Assembly: GCA_003506895.1 (NCBI GenBank)
Contig: DNXO01000084.1
Span: 181,380-241,797 of the forward strand
Direction of reading: 5' to 3'
Length of the DNA: 60,418 bases
Origin: Acetobacteraceae bacterium
Lineage (GTDB): Bacteria; Pseudomonadota; Alphaproteobacteria; Acetobacterales; Acetobacteraceae
Positions 17,873-26,815 of this stretch are shown piece after piece. The first letter of the stretch is position 1; each line of letters begins with the position of its first letter. A program made the position numbers and the translations under genes. The notes below the pieces were generated by a model. The model was given only the letters and a program-made list of their open reading frames with translations. It was not told the origin of the DNA and searched no databases.

Positions 17873-18763
17873 ATGATGTCAAGTCTCAGCTATGCCGCAC
17901 CCACCTCGGTGGACGATGCGGTTAAACTTCTTGCCGGTGCGTCCGGCGTCGCGAAGGTTCTGTCCGGCGGGACCGACCTTCTTGTGCAACTGCGCTCCGG
18001 CCGCCTGAAGCCGGAACTGATCGTCGACACCAAGAAGATCCCCGGGATCATTGGCATCCGTGAAGAAAACGGCGGCTTCGTCATCGGCGCGGCCACGCCC
18101 GGTGCGGTGGTTGAAGCCCATCCCGGCCTGAACGCCGCATGGCCCGGCCTGGTCGAGGCGCTTGATCTGATCGGCTCCACCCAGGTGCAGGGCCGCTGCT
18201 CGCTGGCGGGCAACCTTTGCAACGCCTCCCCGGCCGCTGACAGTGTTCCGGCGCTGTTTGCCGCCGGTGCGACCGCCGTTGTTGTCGGCAGCAAGGGCAA
18301 GCGCGAAGTGCCGGTCGAGCAGATCCCGACCGGTCCAGGCCGCACCTCGCTGGCGAAGGACGAATTCATTGTTGAGTTCCGCCTGCCGCCGCGTCCGGCG
18401 CGTTCGGGCGATGCCTATCTGCGCTTCATTCCACGCACGGAAATGGACATCGCGGTTGTTGGCTGCGGCATCAGCGTGACGCTGGATGCCAACGGCGTTT
18501 GCACCGCCGCGCGCGTGGCCCTTGGCGCGGTTTCTCCGACCGTGATCCTGGTCCCGGCTGCCGCGGATGTGCTGATCGGGCACAAGCTGGATGCCGACAC
18601 GCTGGCCAAGCTGGATGCGGCCGCCCAGGCTGCCGCCAAGCCGATCAGCGATAAGCGCGGCACCGTCGAATACCGCACCAAGATCGCGGGGGTTCTCGCC
18701 CGCCGCACCGCCGCGATTGCTTTCGATCGCGCCAATGGCATCAAGAACGGAAAGGCTCACTAA
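17873..18763 (+). CDS. Molybdenum hydroxylase, FAD-binding medium subunit (CoxM-like)
   Basis: This 296-residue flavoprotein subunit passes electrons from the iron-sulfur subunit to an acceptor. It has the CoxM/XdhB FAD signatures AKVLSGGTDLLVQLRSG (residues 26-42), IGAATPGAVVE and GRCSLAGNLCNASPAADSVP, and the C-terminal CO-dehydrogenase flavoprotein domain from about residue 180. It begins with tandem ATGATG, with GGGAG upstream. The next subunit begins one base after its stop. The order M-S-L plus a MoaD-like gene, with touching or overlapping ends, marks one operon. Confidence 0.93.
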   Translation: MMSSLSYAAPTSVDDAVKLLAGASGVAKVLSGGTDLLVQLRSGRLKPELIVDTKKIPGIIGIREENGGFVIGAATPGAVVEAHPGLNAAWPGLVEALDLIGSTQVQGRCSLAGNLCNASPAADSVPALFAAGATAVVVGSKGKREVPVEQIPTGPGRTSLAKDEFIVEFRLPPRPARSGDAYLRFIPRTEMDIAVVGCGISVTLDANGVCTAARVALGAVSPTVILVPAAADVLIGHKLDADTLAKLDAAAQAAAKPISDKRGTVEYRTKIAGVLARRTAAIAFDRANGIKNGKAH

Positions 18764-18764
18764 G

Positions 18765-19250
18765 ATGGCCAAGACCTACGTATCCGCCACCATCAACGGC
18801 GAGTCCTCGGAATTCCTCTGTGAAACACAGCAGACCTTGCTGGACGTGCTGCGCGACGTGGTCGGCCTGACCGGCAGCAAGGAAGGCTGCGCGTCAGGTG
18901 ACTGCGGCGCCTGTTCCGTGATCATGGACGGCCGTCTGGTGTGCTCCTGCCTGGTTCTGGGCGTGGAAGCCGAGGGCAAGACGATCACCACGATCGAGGG
19001 CATTGCCCAGGGCGATCATCTGCATCCGATCCAGCAGAAGTTCCTGGAGCATGCCGCCCTGCAATGCGGGTTCTGCACCCCGGGCCTGATTGTCGCCACC
19101 AAGGCGCTGCTGGATGAGAATCCCAACCCGACCGAAACCGAAGCGCGTTACTGGCTGGCCGGCAATCTGTGCCGTTGCACCGGTTACGACAAGGTCATCC
19201 GCGCCGTTATGGACGTCGCCGCCGAAATGCGAGGGGAGACTGTTGGATGA
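18765..19250 (+). CDS. Molybdenum hydroxylase, [2Fe-2S] small subunit (CoxS-like)
   Basis: This 161-residue subunit binds two [2Fe-2S] clusters. The plant-type ferredoxin domain shows EGCASGDCGACSVIMDG and later CSC. The helical second domain shows CGFCTPGLI and NLCRCTGYDKVI. This is the standard eight-cysteine pattern of xanthine oxidase-family small subunits. The frame is open upstream, but ATG 18765 follows the coxM-like stop by one base and starts at MAKTYVSATING, the usual N-terminus. Its TGA overlaps the ATG of the large subunit. Confidence 0.95.
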   Translation: MAKTYVSATINGESSEFLCETQQTLLDVLRDVVGLTGSKEGCASGDCGACSVIMDGRLVCSCLVLGVEAEGKTITTIEGIAQGDHLHPIQQKFLEHAALQCGFCTPGLIVATKALLDENPNPTETEARYWLAGNLCRCTGYDKVIRAVMDVAAEMRGETVG

Positions 19251-21514
19251 ATTATATCGATTCCAGTCTTAAGGTCGTTGGCACCCGTCCCATCCGTCCG
19301 GATGGGGTGGACAAGGTCACCGGCCGAGCGGTGTTTGCCGCGGATACGCGGGCTTCGGGGATGTTGTGGGGCAAGATCAAGCGCTCGCCGCACGCGCATG
19401 CCCGGATCGTTTCCATCGATACCAGCAAGGCGGAAGCCCTGCCGGGTGTTCGCGCTGTCGTGACGTCGGCGGATTTCCCCGACATCGCCTCGGAAGAGGC
19501 ATTCGTTGGCGAAGGCCCGATGAACTTCCGCGATCTGTCGCTGAACGTCATGGCTCGGGGTAAGGCCCTGTATGAGGGTCATGCCATCGCCGCGGTCGCT
19601 GCCTCGACCCAGGCGATCGCCGACGCCGCGCTGGAATTGATCGACGTTCAATACGAAGTGCTGCCGCATGTCATCGAGGTTGAGGCCGCGATGGCGCCGG
19701 ATGCGCCGATCCTGCACGATGACCTGTTCACCGCGGGCGTGACGCCGGCGCCGACCAAACCGTCGAACATCGCCAAGGTTGTCACCTTCAAGAAGGGTGA
19801 TGCTGACGCGGGCTTCGCTGAGGCCGACGTGATCGTCGAAGGCCGTTACACCACCCAGCCGGTGCATCAGGCTTATATCGAGCCGCATGCCTGCCTGGTG
19901 ACCTACGCGCCGGATGGACAAATCACCATCCATGCCTCCAGCCAGGGTCATTTCATGATCCGGGCCTATACGGCGAAGCTGCTCGGTCTGGAAATGTCCA
20001 ACATCCGCGTCAATCCGGCGGAAATTGGCGGCGGGTTCGGCGGCAAGACGCTGATCTATCTAGAGCCCGTGGCCGTCGCGCTGTCGCGCAAGTCCGGGCG
20101 GTCGGTGAAGATGCAGATGACCCGGGAAGAAGTGTTCCGCGGGTCGGGCCCCACATCCGGTGCGACCATTGAGGTCAAGCTGGGTGCGAAGAAGGACGGC
20201 ACCATCGTCGCGGCGAAACAGGTGCTGAAGTTCCAGGCCGGCGCGTTCCCGGGCTCCCCGATCGGGCCGGGCTGCATGTGCGGCTTCGCCATGTATGATC
20301 TGCCGAACGTCGATGTTGTCGGCTACGACGTCGTCAGCAACCGTCCCAAGGTCGCCGCCTATCGCGCACCGGGCGCGCCGATCACCTCGTTCGGGGTGGA
20401 AAGCGCGATGGACGAACTGGCGATCAAGCTGGGCATGGACCCGCTGACGCTGCGCGAGAAGAACGCGGCGACGAACGGGACCAAGACCCATTACGGGCCG
20501 ACCCACGTCAATATCGGCTTTACCGCCGTGCTGGCCGCCGTGAAGTCGCACCCGCATTGGAAGTCGCCGTTGAAGGAAGGCCATGGCCGCGGTTTGGCGA
20601 CGGGCTTCTGGTTCAACATCGGCGGTGAATCGACCGCCACGGTGCATGTGAACGAAGACGGCAGCATCGTCGCCGCAACGGGCAGCCCGGATATTGGCGG
20701 CTCGCGCGCCTCCATCGGCATGATGGTCGCCGAGGTGCTAGGTGTTTCGGCGCAGCACGTGCGGACGGTGGTCGCTGACACCGCCTCCATCGGCTACACC
20801 TTCGTTACCGGCGGCTCTCGCGTTACGTTCGCGACGGGCATGGCGGCGACGCAGGCCGCCGAGAAGGTGGTCGATGAACTGAAGCGCCGCGCCGCCGCGA
20901 CCTGGGATATTCCCGTGGAAGCGGTGGAGTGGAAAGACGGGATGGCGTATCCGGCGGGTTCCAATGCCGGCGCGTTCGAGCCGTTGGACCTGGCGTCGTT
21001 GGCGTTGAAGCAGGCTCGGACTGGTGGTCCCATCAACGCCGAGGTGTCGGTGAACGCCCAGGGTGCCGGCGCGGGCTTCGGCGCGCATATCTGCGACGTG
21101 TCGGTGGACAAGGAAACCGGCCACGTGAAGATCGAGCGTTACACGGCGATTCAGGACGTTGGTAAGGCGATCCATCCCAGCTACGTCGAAGGCCAGATCC
21201 AGGGCGGTGCCGCGCAGGGCATCGGCTGGGCGTTGAACGAAGAATATATCTACAACGCCAAGGGCCAGATGGAGAACGCGGGCTTCCTGGATTACCGGGT
21301 GCCCGTCGCCTCCGACGTGCCGATGATCGAGGCTGTTCTGGTGGAAGTGCCGAACCCCCGCCATCCCTTCGGGGCACGCGGCGTGGGAGAGGTGCCGATC
21401 GTTCCGCCGATGGCGGCGATCGCCAATGCCATCCGAAGTGCCACGGGCCTGCGGATGCCGGACCTGCCGATGTCTCCGCCTAAAGTCCGCGCGGCGATCG
21501 ACGCTGCGGGCTGA
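19247..21514 (+). CDS. Molybdenum hydroxylase, molybdopterin-binding large subunit (CoxL-like)
   Basis: This 755-residue catalytic subunit of the xanthine oxidase family binds molybdopterin-cytosine dinucleotide. Visible motifs are GRAVFAADTRASGMLWGKI near the N-terminus, the cofactor loop PAEIGGGFGGKT, AAYRAPGAP in the active-site region, SQGHFMIR, and the C-terminal GARGVGEVPIVPP with the catalytic glutamate. True CO dehydrogenase has AYxCSFR in place of AYRAPG, so the substrate is probably an aldehyde or an N-heterocycle rather than CO. ATG 19247 overlaps the previous stop (ATGA), so translational coupling is expected. The preceding frame is read-through of the CoxS region. Confidence 0.94.
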   Translation: MNYIDSSLKVVGTRPIRPDGVDKVTGRAVFAADTRASGMLWGKIKRSPHAHARIVSIDTSKAEALPGVRAVVTSADFPDIASEEAFVGEGPMNFRDLSLNVMARGKALYEGHAIAAVAASTQAIADAALELIDVQYEVLPHVIEVEAAMAPDAPILHDDLFTAGVTPAPTKPSNIAKVVTFKKGDADAGFAEADVIVEGRYTTQPVHQAYIEPHACLVTYAPDGQITIHASSQGHFMIRAYTAKLLGLEMSNIRVNPAEIGGGFGGKTLIYLEPVAVALSRKSGRSVKMQMTREEVFRGSGPTSGATIEVKLGAKKDGTIVAAKQVLKFQAGAFPGSPIGPGCMCGFAMYDLPNVDVVGYDVVSNRPKVAAYRAPGAPITSFGVESAMDELAIKLGMDPLTLREKNAATNGTKTHYGPTHVNIGFTAVLAAVKSHPHWKSPLKEGHGRGLATGFWFNIGGESTATVHVNEDGSIVAATGSPDIGGSRASIGMMVAEVLGVSAQHVRTVVADTASIGYTFVTGGSRVTFATGMAATQAAEKVVDELKRRAAATWDIPVEAVEWKDGMAYPAGSNAGAFEPLDLASLALKQARTGGPINAEVSVNAQGAGAGFGAHICDVSVDKETGHVKIERYTAIQDVGKAIHPSYVEGQIQGGAAQGIGWALNEEYIYNAKGQMENAGFLDYRVPVASDVPMIEAVLVEVPNPRHPFGARGVGEVPIVPPMAAIANAIRSATGLRMPDLPMSPPKVRAAIDAAG

Positions 21515-21765
21515 TGCCTAAGGTTGTCCTCTCCTCGGGTTCCGCTGGCCAGTCGTTTACCGGTGGCCAGACGGAATTCGAGGTTGAGGCGACCACCTTT
21601 CGCCGGCTGATCCTTGAATTGGAGAAGCGGTTTCCCGGCCTGGGTCGTCAGGTCGAGGAAAGCATGGCGATCGCGATCGATGGCGAGATTTTTCAGGATG
21701 CCTATGCGGCGGAACTGAAGCCGGGCAGCGAGATTTATCTGATCCCGAAGATCGGTGGAGGCTGA
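21514..21765 (+). CDS. MoaD/ThiS-like sulfur carrier protein
   Basis: This 83-residue beta-grasp protein ends IPKIGGG. The C-terminal Gly-Gly is the residue pair adenylated and thiocarboxylated in MoaD and ThiS. Hydrophobic spacing (FRRLILELEKRFPGL, then IYLIPKIGGG) fits the MoaD fold. Its ATG overlaps the stop of the large subunit (TGATG), so it is made in step with the molybdoenzyme. It may be a dedicated molybdopterin sulfur carrier or may supply sulfur for another reaction; no MoaE partner is present here. Confidence 0.85.
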   Translation: MPKVVLSSGSAGQSFTGGQTEFEVEATTFRRLILELEKRFPGLGRQVEESMAIAIDGEIFQDAYAAELKPGSEIYLIPKIGGG

Positions 21766-21794
21766 TCCTTTCACTCGCAATCAATCATGCCGGG

Positions 21795-22433
21795 TTATGG
21801 TCCGACAGGCCCCGCGTCCGCCCCGGCGCGATAGGTTCCAAGGAACATCGCAATCGCGGCCTCGACGACCTCCTCGATGTCGGCGTCCGGCGGATCGGGC
21901 AGCATCTCTAACTTGCGGCGCAGCACCAGCCGGGTCTGACACAGATTGAAGAACTGTTCGGCCGCAAAGGCCGGGTTCGGGACGGATAGACGCCCGCGCC
22001 TTGTTTCCTCTTCTAGCCAGTCAGCCATGAAACTGGTCGCGCGCGCTGGTCCCGACTCGAAGAAGCCGCGGGCCAACTCCGGGAATTTCGCCGCCTCGGC
22101 AATCACTACCCGGTAGATCGCCAGGCCGATATCGGACAGCATCATCTGAACCATGCGCTTGCCGATGCCGCGCAGCACTTCGGCCGGATCGCCGCCGTGG
22201 TTGGCGCTGTCGAACACATGCGCCAGATAGTGATCGCACTTCTCTCCGACATAGGCGGTGAACAGCGCGGCCTTGCTGTCGAAGTGATTGTACAGCGTGC
22301 CCTTGGAAACGCCGGCAACCGCGGCGATGCGGGCCATGCTCGCGCCCTCGTACCCGTCCGCCGCGAATACGGCAGCCGCGCCGATCAGGATTTGCGTCCG
22401 TTTGTCCGGACTGAGCGTCACATTGCTATCCAT
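21795..22433 (-). CDS. TetR family transcriptional repressor
   Basis: This 212-residue regulator has a TetR helix-turn-helix at residues 10-57 (ARIAAVAGVSKGTLYNHFDSK) and a C-terminal domain typical of AcrR-like efflux regulators (FFNLCQTRLVLRR). The frame is open 12 codons upstream; I prefer ATG 22433 (MDSNVTLSPDKRTQI). It is divergent from the emrA-emrB-outer-membrane factor operon, and a perfect palindrome lies between them. It is convergent with the MoaD-like gene and so not part of that operon. Confidence 0.92.
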   Translation of the reverse strand: MDSNVTLSPDKRTQILIGAAAVFAADGYEGASMARIAAVAGVSKGTLYNHFDSKAALFTAYVGEKCDHYLAHVFDSANHGGDPAEVLRGIGKRMVQMMLSDIGLAIYRVVIAEAAKFPELARGFFESGPARATSFMADWLEEETRRGRLSVPNPAFAAEQFFNLCQTRLVLRRKLEMLPDPPDADIEEVVEAAIAMFLGTYRAGADAGPVGP

Positions 22434-22462
22434 TGTCGCTACCTTGTCCCGCCCCCACCATA

Positions 22463-22490
22463 TTGACAACCTGGATGCCTGGGCTAGGTG
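22463..22490 (+). promoter_or_regulatory. Candidate promoter of the emrAB operon
   Basis: A perfect -35 hexamer TTGACA (22463-22468) is followed after 16 bases by TAGGTG (22485-22490), a weak -10. The operator palindrome begins 10 bases downstream, where bound repressor would block initiation. The -35 is convincing and the -10 is not, so the exact start site is uncertain. Confidence 0.45.
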
Positions 22491-22499
22491 TGGTATGTA

Positions 22500-22522
22500 A
22501 ATGACCGAACGGTTCGGTCATT
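22500..22522. promoter_or_regulatory. TetR operator palindrome upstream of emrA
   Basis: The arms AATGACCGAAC (22500-22510) and GTTCGGTCATT (22512-22522) are perfect 11-base complements around one G. ACCGA..TCGGT palindromes are a common operator type for AcrR/TetR efflux repressors. It lies 20 bases before the emrA start and 67 bases from the regulator start, so it can control both. Confidence 0.85.
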
Positions 22523-22541
22523 ACCGGACGGAGCGCTGTCT

Positions 22542-23624
22542 ATGGACGATCTGTCCCCCGAGCGGGAGGCGATGACGCCGAACGCGAGCTATTTACCGAA
22601 GCAGGGCGGTCGCAAACGCGTTGTTGGCCCGGTCATCGGGATCCTGGTCGTGCTCGGCATGATCGGCGCCGGCACGATGTACTGGCTCTCGACGCGCGAC
22701 TTCGAAACCACCGACGATGCATTCGTGGATGCTTACACCACGCAAATGGCCCCACGCGTCGGTGGGCAGGTGACGAAGCTGCTGTTCGCCGACAATCAGC
22801 ACGTCTCGGCCGGCCAGATGCTGTTGCAGATCGATCCGGCCGATTACCAAGCCAAATTGGACCAGGCGAAGGCGCAGCAGGCGAGCGCGGTCGCGACGCT
22901 GGAGCAGGCCGGGGCGCAGGTCGCGGTGCAGCAGGCCAACGTGGATCAGGCCGCGGCCAATGTGCGCGTGGCGGAGGCCGAGCTTCTGCAAGCACGCCAG
23001 GATTACGATCGCTATCGGACCATCGCGGCCGGCGCGGTGTCGCGCCAGCAGATCGAGGCGGCAACCGCGACGTTCCATGCCGCGGAGGCCAAGGTCGATG
23101 CCAGCCGGCAGACGGTCGGAGGTGCCCGGGCGCAGGTCCGAGCGGCGCAGGCGCAGGTGTTGGCGGCGGAGGCATCGCTGAATCAGGCGGCGGCGAACAC
23201 CCATATGGCCGAATTGCAGCTTTCGTATTGCACGCTTGTCGCGCCCGTCGCCGGCATCGTGACCCATCGCACGGTCAGCACGGGCAACTACGTCAATCCC
23301 GGCCAGGCGTTATTCGCGCTGGTGCAGGACGGTCGCTGGGTCACGGCGAATTTCAAGGAGACCCAACTGGCCGATATCCGCGCAGGGCAGGACGTCGAGC
23401 TGGCAATCGATGCGGTGTCCTCGGTGAGGTTCCACGGCAAGGTGGACAGTTTCCAGGCCGGCACCGGCAGCGCGTTCAGCGTGCTTCCGTCGGAGAACGC
23501 CACCGGCAACTACGTGAAGATCGTCCAGCGCCTGCCGGTGAAAATTGTCTTCGACGACGATCGGCTGAAGGATCATTCGCTGATGCCCGGTATGTCGGTG
23601 ACGCCCTCTGTCCGGGTGCGCTGA
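22542..23624 (+). CDS. EmrA-type membrane fusion protein (HlyD family)
   Basis: This 360-residue periplasmic adaptor links the inner-membrane pump to the outer-membrane channel. One membrane anchor lies at residues 25-48 (VVGPVIGILVVLGMIGAGTM). The beta-barrel/lipoyl start TTDDAFVDAYTTQMAPRVGG follows, then a long alanine/glutamine-rich coiled-coil hairpin (residues about 105-240), then LVAPVAGIVTHRTVSTGNYV and a C-terminal barrel ending PGMSVTPSVRVR. I put the start at ATG 22542 behind CGGAGCG because the frame upstream runs through the operator. ATG 22572 is an alternative. Confidence 0.93.
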   Translation: MDDLSPEREAMTPNASYLPKQGGRKRVVGPVIGILVVLGMIGAGTMYWLSTRDFETTDDAFVDAYTTQMAPRVGGQVTKLLFADNQHVSAGQMLLQIDPADYQAKLDQAKAQQASAVATLEQAGAQVAVQQANVDQAAANVRVAEAELLQARQDYDRYRTIAAGAVSRQQIEAATATFHAAEAKVDASRQTVGGARAQVRAAQAQVLAAEASLNQAAANTHMAELQLSYCTLVAPVAGIVTHRTVSTGNYVNPGQALFALVQDGRWVTANFKETQLADIRAGQDVELAIDAVSSVRFHGKVDSFQAGTGSAFSVLPSENATGNYVKIVQRLPVKIVFDDDRLKDHSLMPGMSVTPSVRVR

Positions 23625-23627
23625 GCC

Positions 23628-25154
23628 GTGGCCTATCCGAACCTGCCGCGTTCGGCAGCGGGAGACCGCAATCCCTGGTTGATCGCGGTGGTCGTGTCGA
23701 TCGCCACGTTCATGGAGGTGCTGGACACCACCATCGCCAATGTCGCCCTGCGTCATATCGGCGGCAGCCTGTCGGCCGATCAGGATGAGTCGACCTGGAT
23801 CCTCACCAGCTATCTGGTGTCCAACGCGGTGGTGCTTCCGGTCAGCGGCTGGCTGGCCAACGTGATCGGCCGCAAGCGGTTCTACATGATCTGCGTGGCA
23901 CTCTTCACGCTCAGTTCGCTGCTGTGCGCCATGTCCACGTCGCTGGGGATGATGCTGTTCGCCCGTGTCCTGCAAGGCATCGGCGGCGGAGGGATGGCAC
24001 CGACCGAACAGTCCATGTTCGCCGACACCTTTCCGGTGGAGAAGCGCGCCCAAGCCTTCGCGCTGTATGGCCTTACCGTCGTCAGCGCCCCGGCGATCGG
24101 CCCGGTGCTGGGGGGCTGGCTGACCGACAATATGTCCTGGCACTGGGTATTCCTGATCAACCTGCCGGTTGGCCTGTTGTCACTCGCCCTGGTCGGGTGG
24201 CTGGTTGTTGAACCCGACCTGCTGCGGCAAGAGCAACGCGCTTTGCTCTCCAAGGGACTGCACGTCGATGTGTTCGGCCTTGTCCTGGTGTTCGCTGGCT
24301 TCGGCGCCTTGCAGGTCATGTTGGACCGCTTCGAACAGGATGATGGCTTCTCCTCCGGCTTCATCTCGGCGCTCGCCCTGATCAGCGCTGTCAGCCTGAT
24401 CACGCTGGTGATATGGGAGTTGTACCATCCGCAGCCGGTCATGAATGTCCGGCTGCTGCGATACCGCAGCTTCGGCATCTCCTGCGGCCTGATGTTCCTG
24501 GTCGGCTTCCTGTTGATCAGCACCACGCAGCTTTTGCCGCAACTCGCTCAGTCCCTGCTCGGATACGACGCCACCACGGCGGGCCTGACGCTGGGGGTCG
24601 GGGGCATCGCGAGCCTGCTGCTGATGCCTGTTGCGGGCATCGTCACCGGGCGCCTGATCCAGCCGAAATGGCTGGTCCTGATGGCGGTGCTGGGTACCGG
24701 CGGGACGATGCTGGCCGCCTCGCGCCTCAGCCTGGATATCGGGTTCTGGAACATCTCTGCCGCGCGCGTGTCCCAGGTGGTCTGGCTGCCCTTCCTGTTC
24801 ATTCCGATCAGCGCCGTTTCGTACGTCGATCTGCCGCCGTCGCGCAGCAACGAGGCGTCGGCCCTTATCAATCTGATGCGGAATCTGGGCGGCGGCGTCG
24901 GGATATCCTTCGTCACCACCATGCTGCAAGAGCGAACGCAGTTCCACCATGCGCGTTTGGCGGAACACATCACGGCCTACAATGGCTATGGGTGGAACGT
25001 CCCGTTGGCACCCATCAACGCGGCTGTACAGACGCAAGCGAGTATCATGAGCTACCTCGACATCTTCTGGCTTCTTGGGCTGGTCGCGCTGGTCGTTTCT
25101 CCCGTGATCCTGTTCCTGCCGCGTGTGTCGAAGGGCGCCGCGATCGGGCATTAG
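23628..25154 (+). CDS. EmrB-type drug:proton antiporter (MFS, DHA2 family)
   Basis: This 508-residue inner-membrane pump has 14 membrane segments. TM1 holds FMEVLDTTIANVALRHI (the DHA2 D1-like motif). Motif C reads APAIGPVLGGWLTDNMSWHW and is followed by VFLINLPVGLLSL, diagnostic of the EmrB/QacA group. It starts at GTG 23628, four bases after the emrA stop, so the two are coupled. Together with EmrA and the following NodT-type channel it forms a complete tripartite exporter for hydrophobic toxins or drugs. The substrate is unknown. Confidence 0.94.
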   Translation: MAYPNLPRSAAGDRNPWLIAVVVSIATFMEVLDTTIANVALRHIGGSLSADQDESTWILTSYLVSNAVVLPVSGWLANVIGRKRFYMICVALFTLSSLLCAMSTSLGMMLFARVLQGIGGGGMAPTEQSMFADTFPVEKRAQAFALYGLTVVSAPAIGPVLGGWLTDNMSWHWVFLINLPVGLLSLALVGWLVVEPDLLRQEQRALLSKGLHVDVFGLVLVFAGFGALQVMLDRFEQDDGFSSGFISALALISAVSLITLVIWELYHPQPVMNVRLLRYRSFGISCGLMFLVGFLLISTTQLLPQLAQSLLGYDATTAGLTLGVGGIASLLLMPVAGIVTGRLIQPKWLVLMAVLGTGGTMLAASRLSLDIGFWNISAARVSQVVWLPFLFIPISAVSYVDLPPSRSNEASALINLMRNLGGGVGISFVTTMLQERTQFHHARLAEHITAYNGYGWNVPLAPINAAVQTQASIMSYLDIFWLLGLVALVVSPVILFLPRVSKGAAIGH

Positions 25155-25192
25155 GTGACTGAAAGCTTGCAATCCCTGATTTTGGCTGTTGG

Positions 25193-26734
25193 ATGACCAT
25201 TATGAATGAGAAAGCAAAACGCGGACTGGTTCTCCTGGCCGGATTGGCGGGTGCGGCGGCGTTGACCGGCTGCACGATGGGACCGGATTTCAAGGCGCCC
25301 GGTTGGGCCACGCCTGAATCCTGGTTCTCCGGCCCGAAACAGGCGGTGAAGCCGCCGGAGAGCGTCACCGTCGCGGAGCCGGTCAGCGCGGAATGGTGGA
25401 CCCTGTTCGGGGATCCGGAACTGACCGGGCTGGAGAAGCGGGTGGCGGCGGAAAACCTCGATGTCAAAACCGCGGTGATCCGGCTGGCCGAGTCGCGGGC
25501 CCAGCTTGGGGTGGCCAAGGCGGCCGAGTTTCCCACGCTGAACGGCAATGCGTCCTACACGCGCCAACAGGCCAGTAATAACGGCATCTTCGTCGTTATC
25601 CCGACCGCGGCTGGCGCGAATGGCGCTTCGGGAAACACGGTTGGCGGTGTTCAAAGTCATGGGTTGAACCCGTTCGACATCTGGCAGGGCGGGTTTGACG
25701 CCTCTTGGGAAGTCGATTTGTGGGGCCGTGTAAGGCGGTCGGTCGAATCCGCCGGCGCTTCGACCGATGCCGCGAATGAGGCGGCGCGATCCGCGCTGCT
25801 CTCCAGCCTCGCCGAAGTTGCCCGCGATTACATCAGGCTTCGTGGCGCTCAGGCGCAACTCCAGATCGCTCAGGATAACGTCCAGATCGCGCGCCAGAGC
25901 CTTAGCCTGACCCAGCAACGCGCCGCCGGCGGTGTCACCACGGATCTGGACGTCGCCAATGCGTCCGCCCAACTGCGTACCACGCTGGCCGAAATCCCCA
26001 GCTTGCAGCAGCAAGAAGCGCAGCTAATCAATGCGCTGAGCCTGTTGCTGGGGCAACCACCCAACGCGCTACGCGTGGAGCTGCAAACCGCCAAACCGGT
26101 GCCGCCGGTGCCGCCGCGGGTTCCGGTGGGTTTGCCGTCGGAATTGGCGCGTCGGCGTCCCGACATAAGGCAGGCGGAGGCGCAGCTTCATGCCGCGACC
26201 GCCGATATTGGGGTGGCCCAAGCCAACTTCTATCCATCGCTGAAGCTGGCAGGCAGCTTTGGCCTGCAATCCTTGCAGTTCAACCACGCGTTCGACCTAA
26301 ATTCCAACCAATACGCCGTCGGGCCCGGTCTGACGGTTCCGTTGTTCGAGGGCGGTCAGTTGCGCGCCACGCTGCAATTGGTCGAGGCGCAGCAGCAGGA
26401 GGCGGCGGTCACCTTCCAGAAGACCGTTCTGCAAGCCTGGCACGATGTGGACAACGCCTTGACGGCCTACCAGGCGGAGCAGGCGCGTCGGGACGAACTG
26501 GTCCAGGCCGTTGCTGACAACCGGCGGGCCGTGAGCCTGGCGCAGGACCGCTATCAGCAGGGCGTCGCGGACTTCCTGACCGTTCTGGTGGCGCAAGGCA
26601 GCCTGCGCCGTACGCAGCAGCAACTGGCCGAAAGCACGACGTCGGTGTCGTCCGATCTGGTCAGTCTCTACAAGGCGCTGGGCGGCGGTTGGGAAGTGGA
26701 CATGCCGGAGCAAAAGACGGTCGCGGCGCAGTAG
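25193..26734 (+). CDS. NodT-type outer-membrane efflux lipoprotein
   Basis: This 513-residue outer-membrane factor is the TolC-like channel of the tripartite system. The signal peptide ends in a lipobox, LTGC, with the acylated Cys at residue 27. It is followed by TMGPDFKAPGW, typical of NodT/OprM lipoproteins. Two OEP repeats carry VDLWGRVRRSVESAGASTDA and LARRRPDIRQAEAQLHAATADIG near the middle, with long alpha-helical barrels. It begins 38 bases after emrB. The start may be ATG 25193 or ATG 25202. It completes the TetR-controlled operon. Confidence 0.93.
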   Translation: MTIMNEKAKRGLVLLAGLAGAAALTGCTMGPDFKAPGWATPESWFSGPKQAVKPPESVTVAEPVSAEWWTLFGDPELTGLEKRVAAENLDVKTAVIRLAESRAQLGVAKAAEFPTLNGNASYTRQQASNNGIFVVIPTAAGANGASGNTVGGVQSHGLNPFDIWQGGFDASWEVDLWGRVRRSVESAGASTDAANEAARSALLSSLAEVARDYIRLRGAQAQLQIAQDNVQIARQSLSLTQQRAAGGVTTDLDVANASAQLRTTLAEIPSLQQQEAQLINALSLLLGQPPNALRVELQTAKPVPPVPPRVPVGLPSELARRRPDIRQAEAQLHAATADIGVAQANFYPSLKLAGSFGLQSLQFNHAFDLNSNQYAVGPGLTVPLFEGGQLRATLQLVEAQQQEAAVTFQKTVLQAWHDVDNALTAYQAEQARRDELVQAVADNRRAVSLAQDRYQQGVADFLTVLVAQGSLRRTQQQLAESTTSVSSDLVSLYKALGGGWEVDMPEQKTVAAQ

Positions 26735-26774
26735 GGCGGCCGCGCGTCACGGTGGCGGATACGCCCTCCTTCCG

Positions 26775-26789
26775 TTAACGGAAAATTAG
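26775..26789 (+). promoter_or_regulatory. CtrA-like box upstream of the polysaccharide barrel gene
   Basis: TTAA-CGGAAAA-TTAG matches the CtrA consensus TTAA-N7-TTAA at 7 of 8 positions and lies 26 bases before the ATG of the barrel gene. It overlaps a perfect 14-base palindrome, TTCCGTTAACGGAA (26770-26783), which may be a separate operator. See the matching boxes at 31564, 36385 and 46584. Confidence 0.5.
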
Positions 26790-26815
26790 GATATCCATAC
26801 GATAGTCCGCGCCGC

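Noticed and set aside
19247..21514. Large subunit as aerobic CO dehydrogenase CoxL
   Set aside because: The diagnostic AYxCSFR active-site loop is replaced by AYRAPG, so CO oxidation is not supported.
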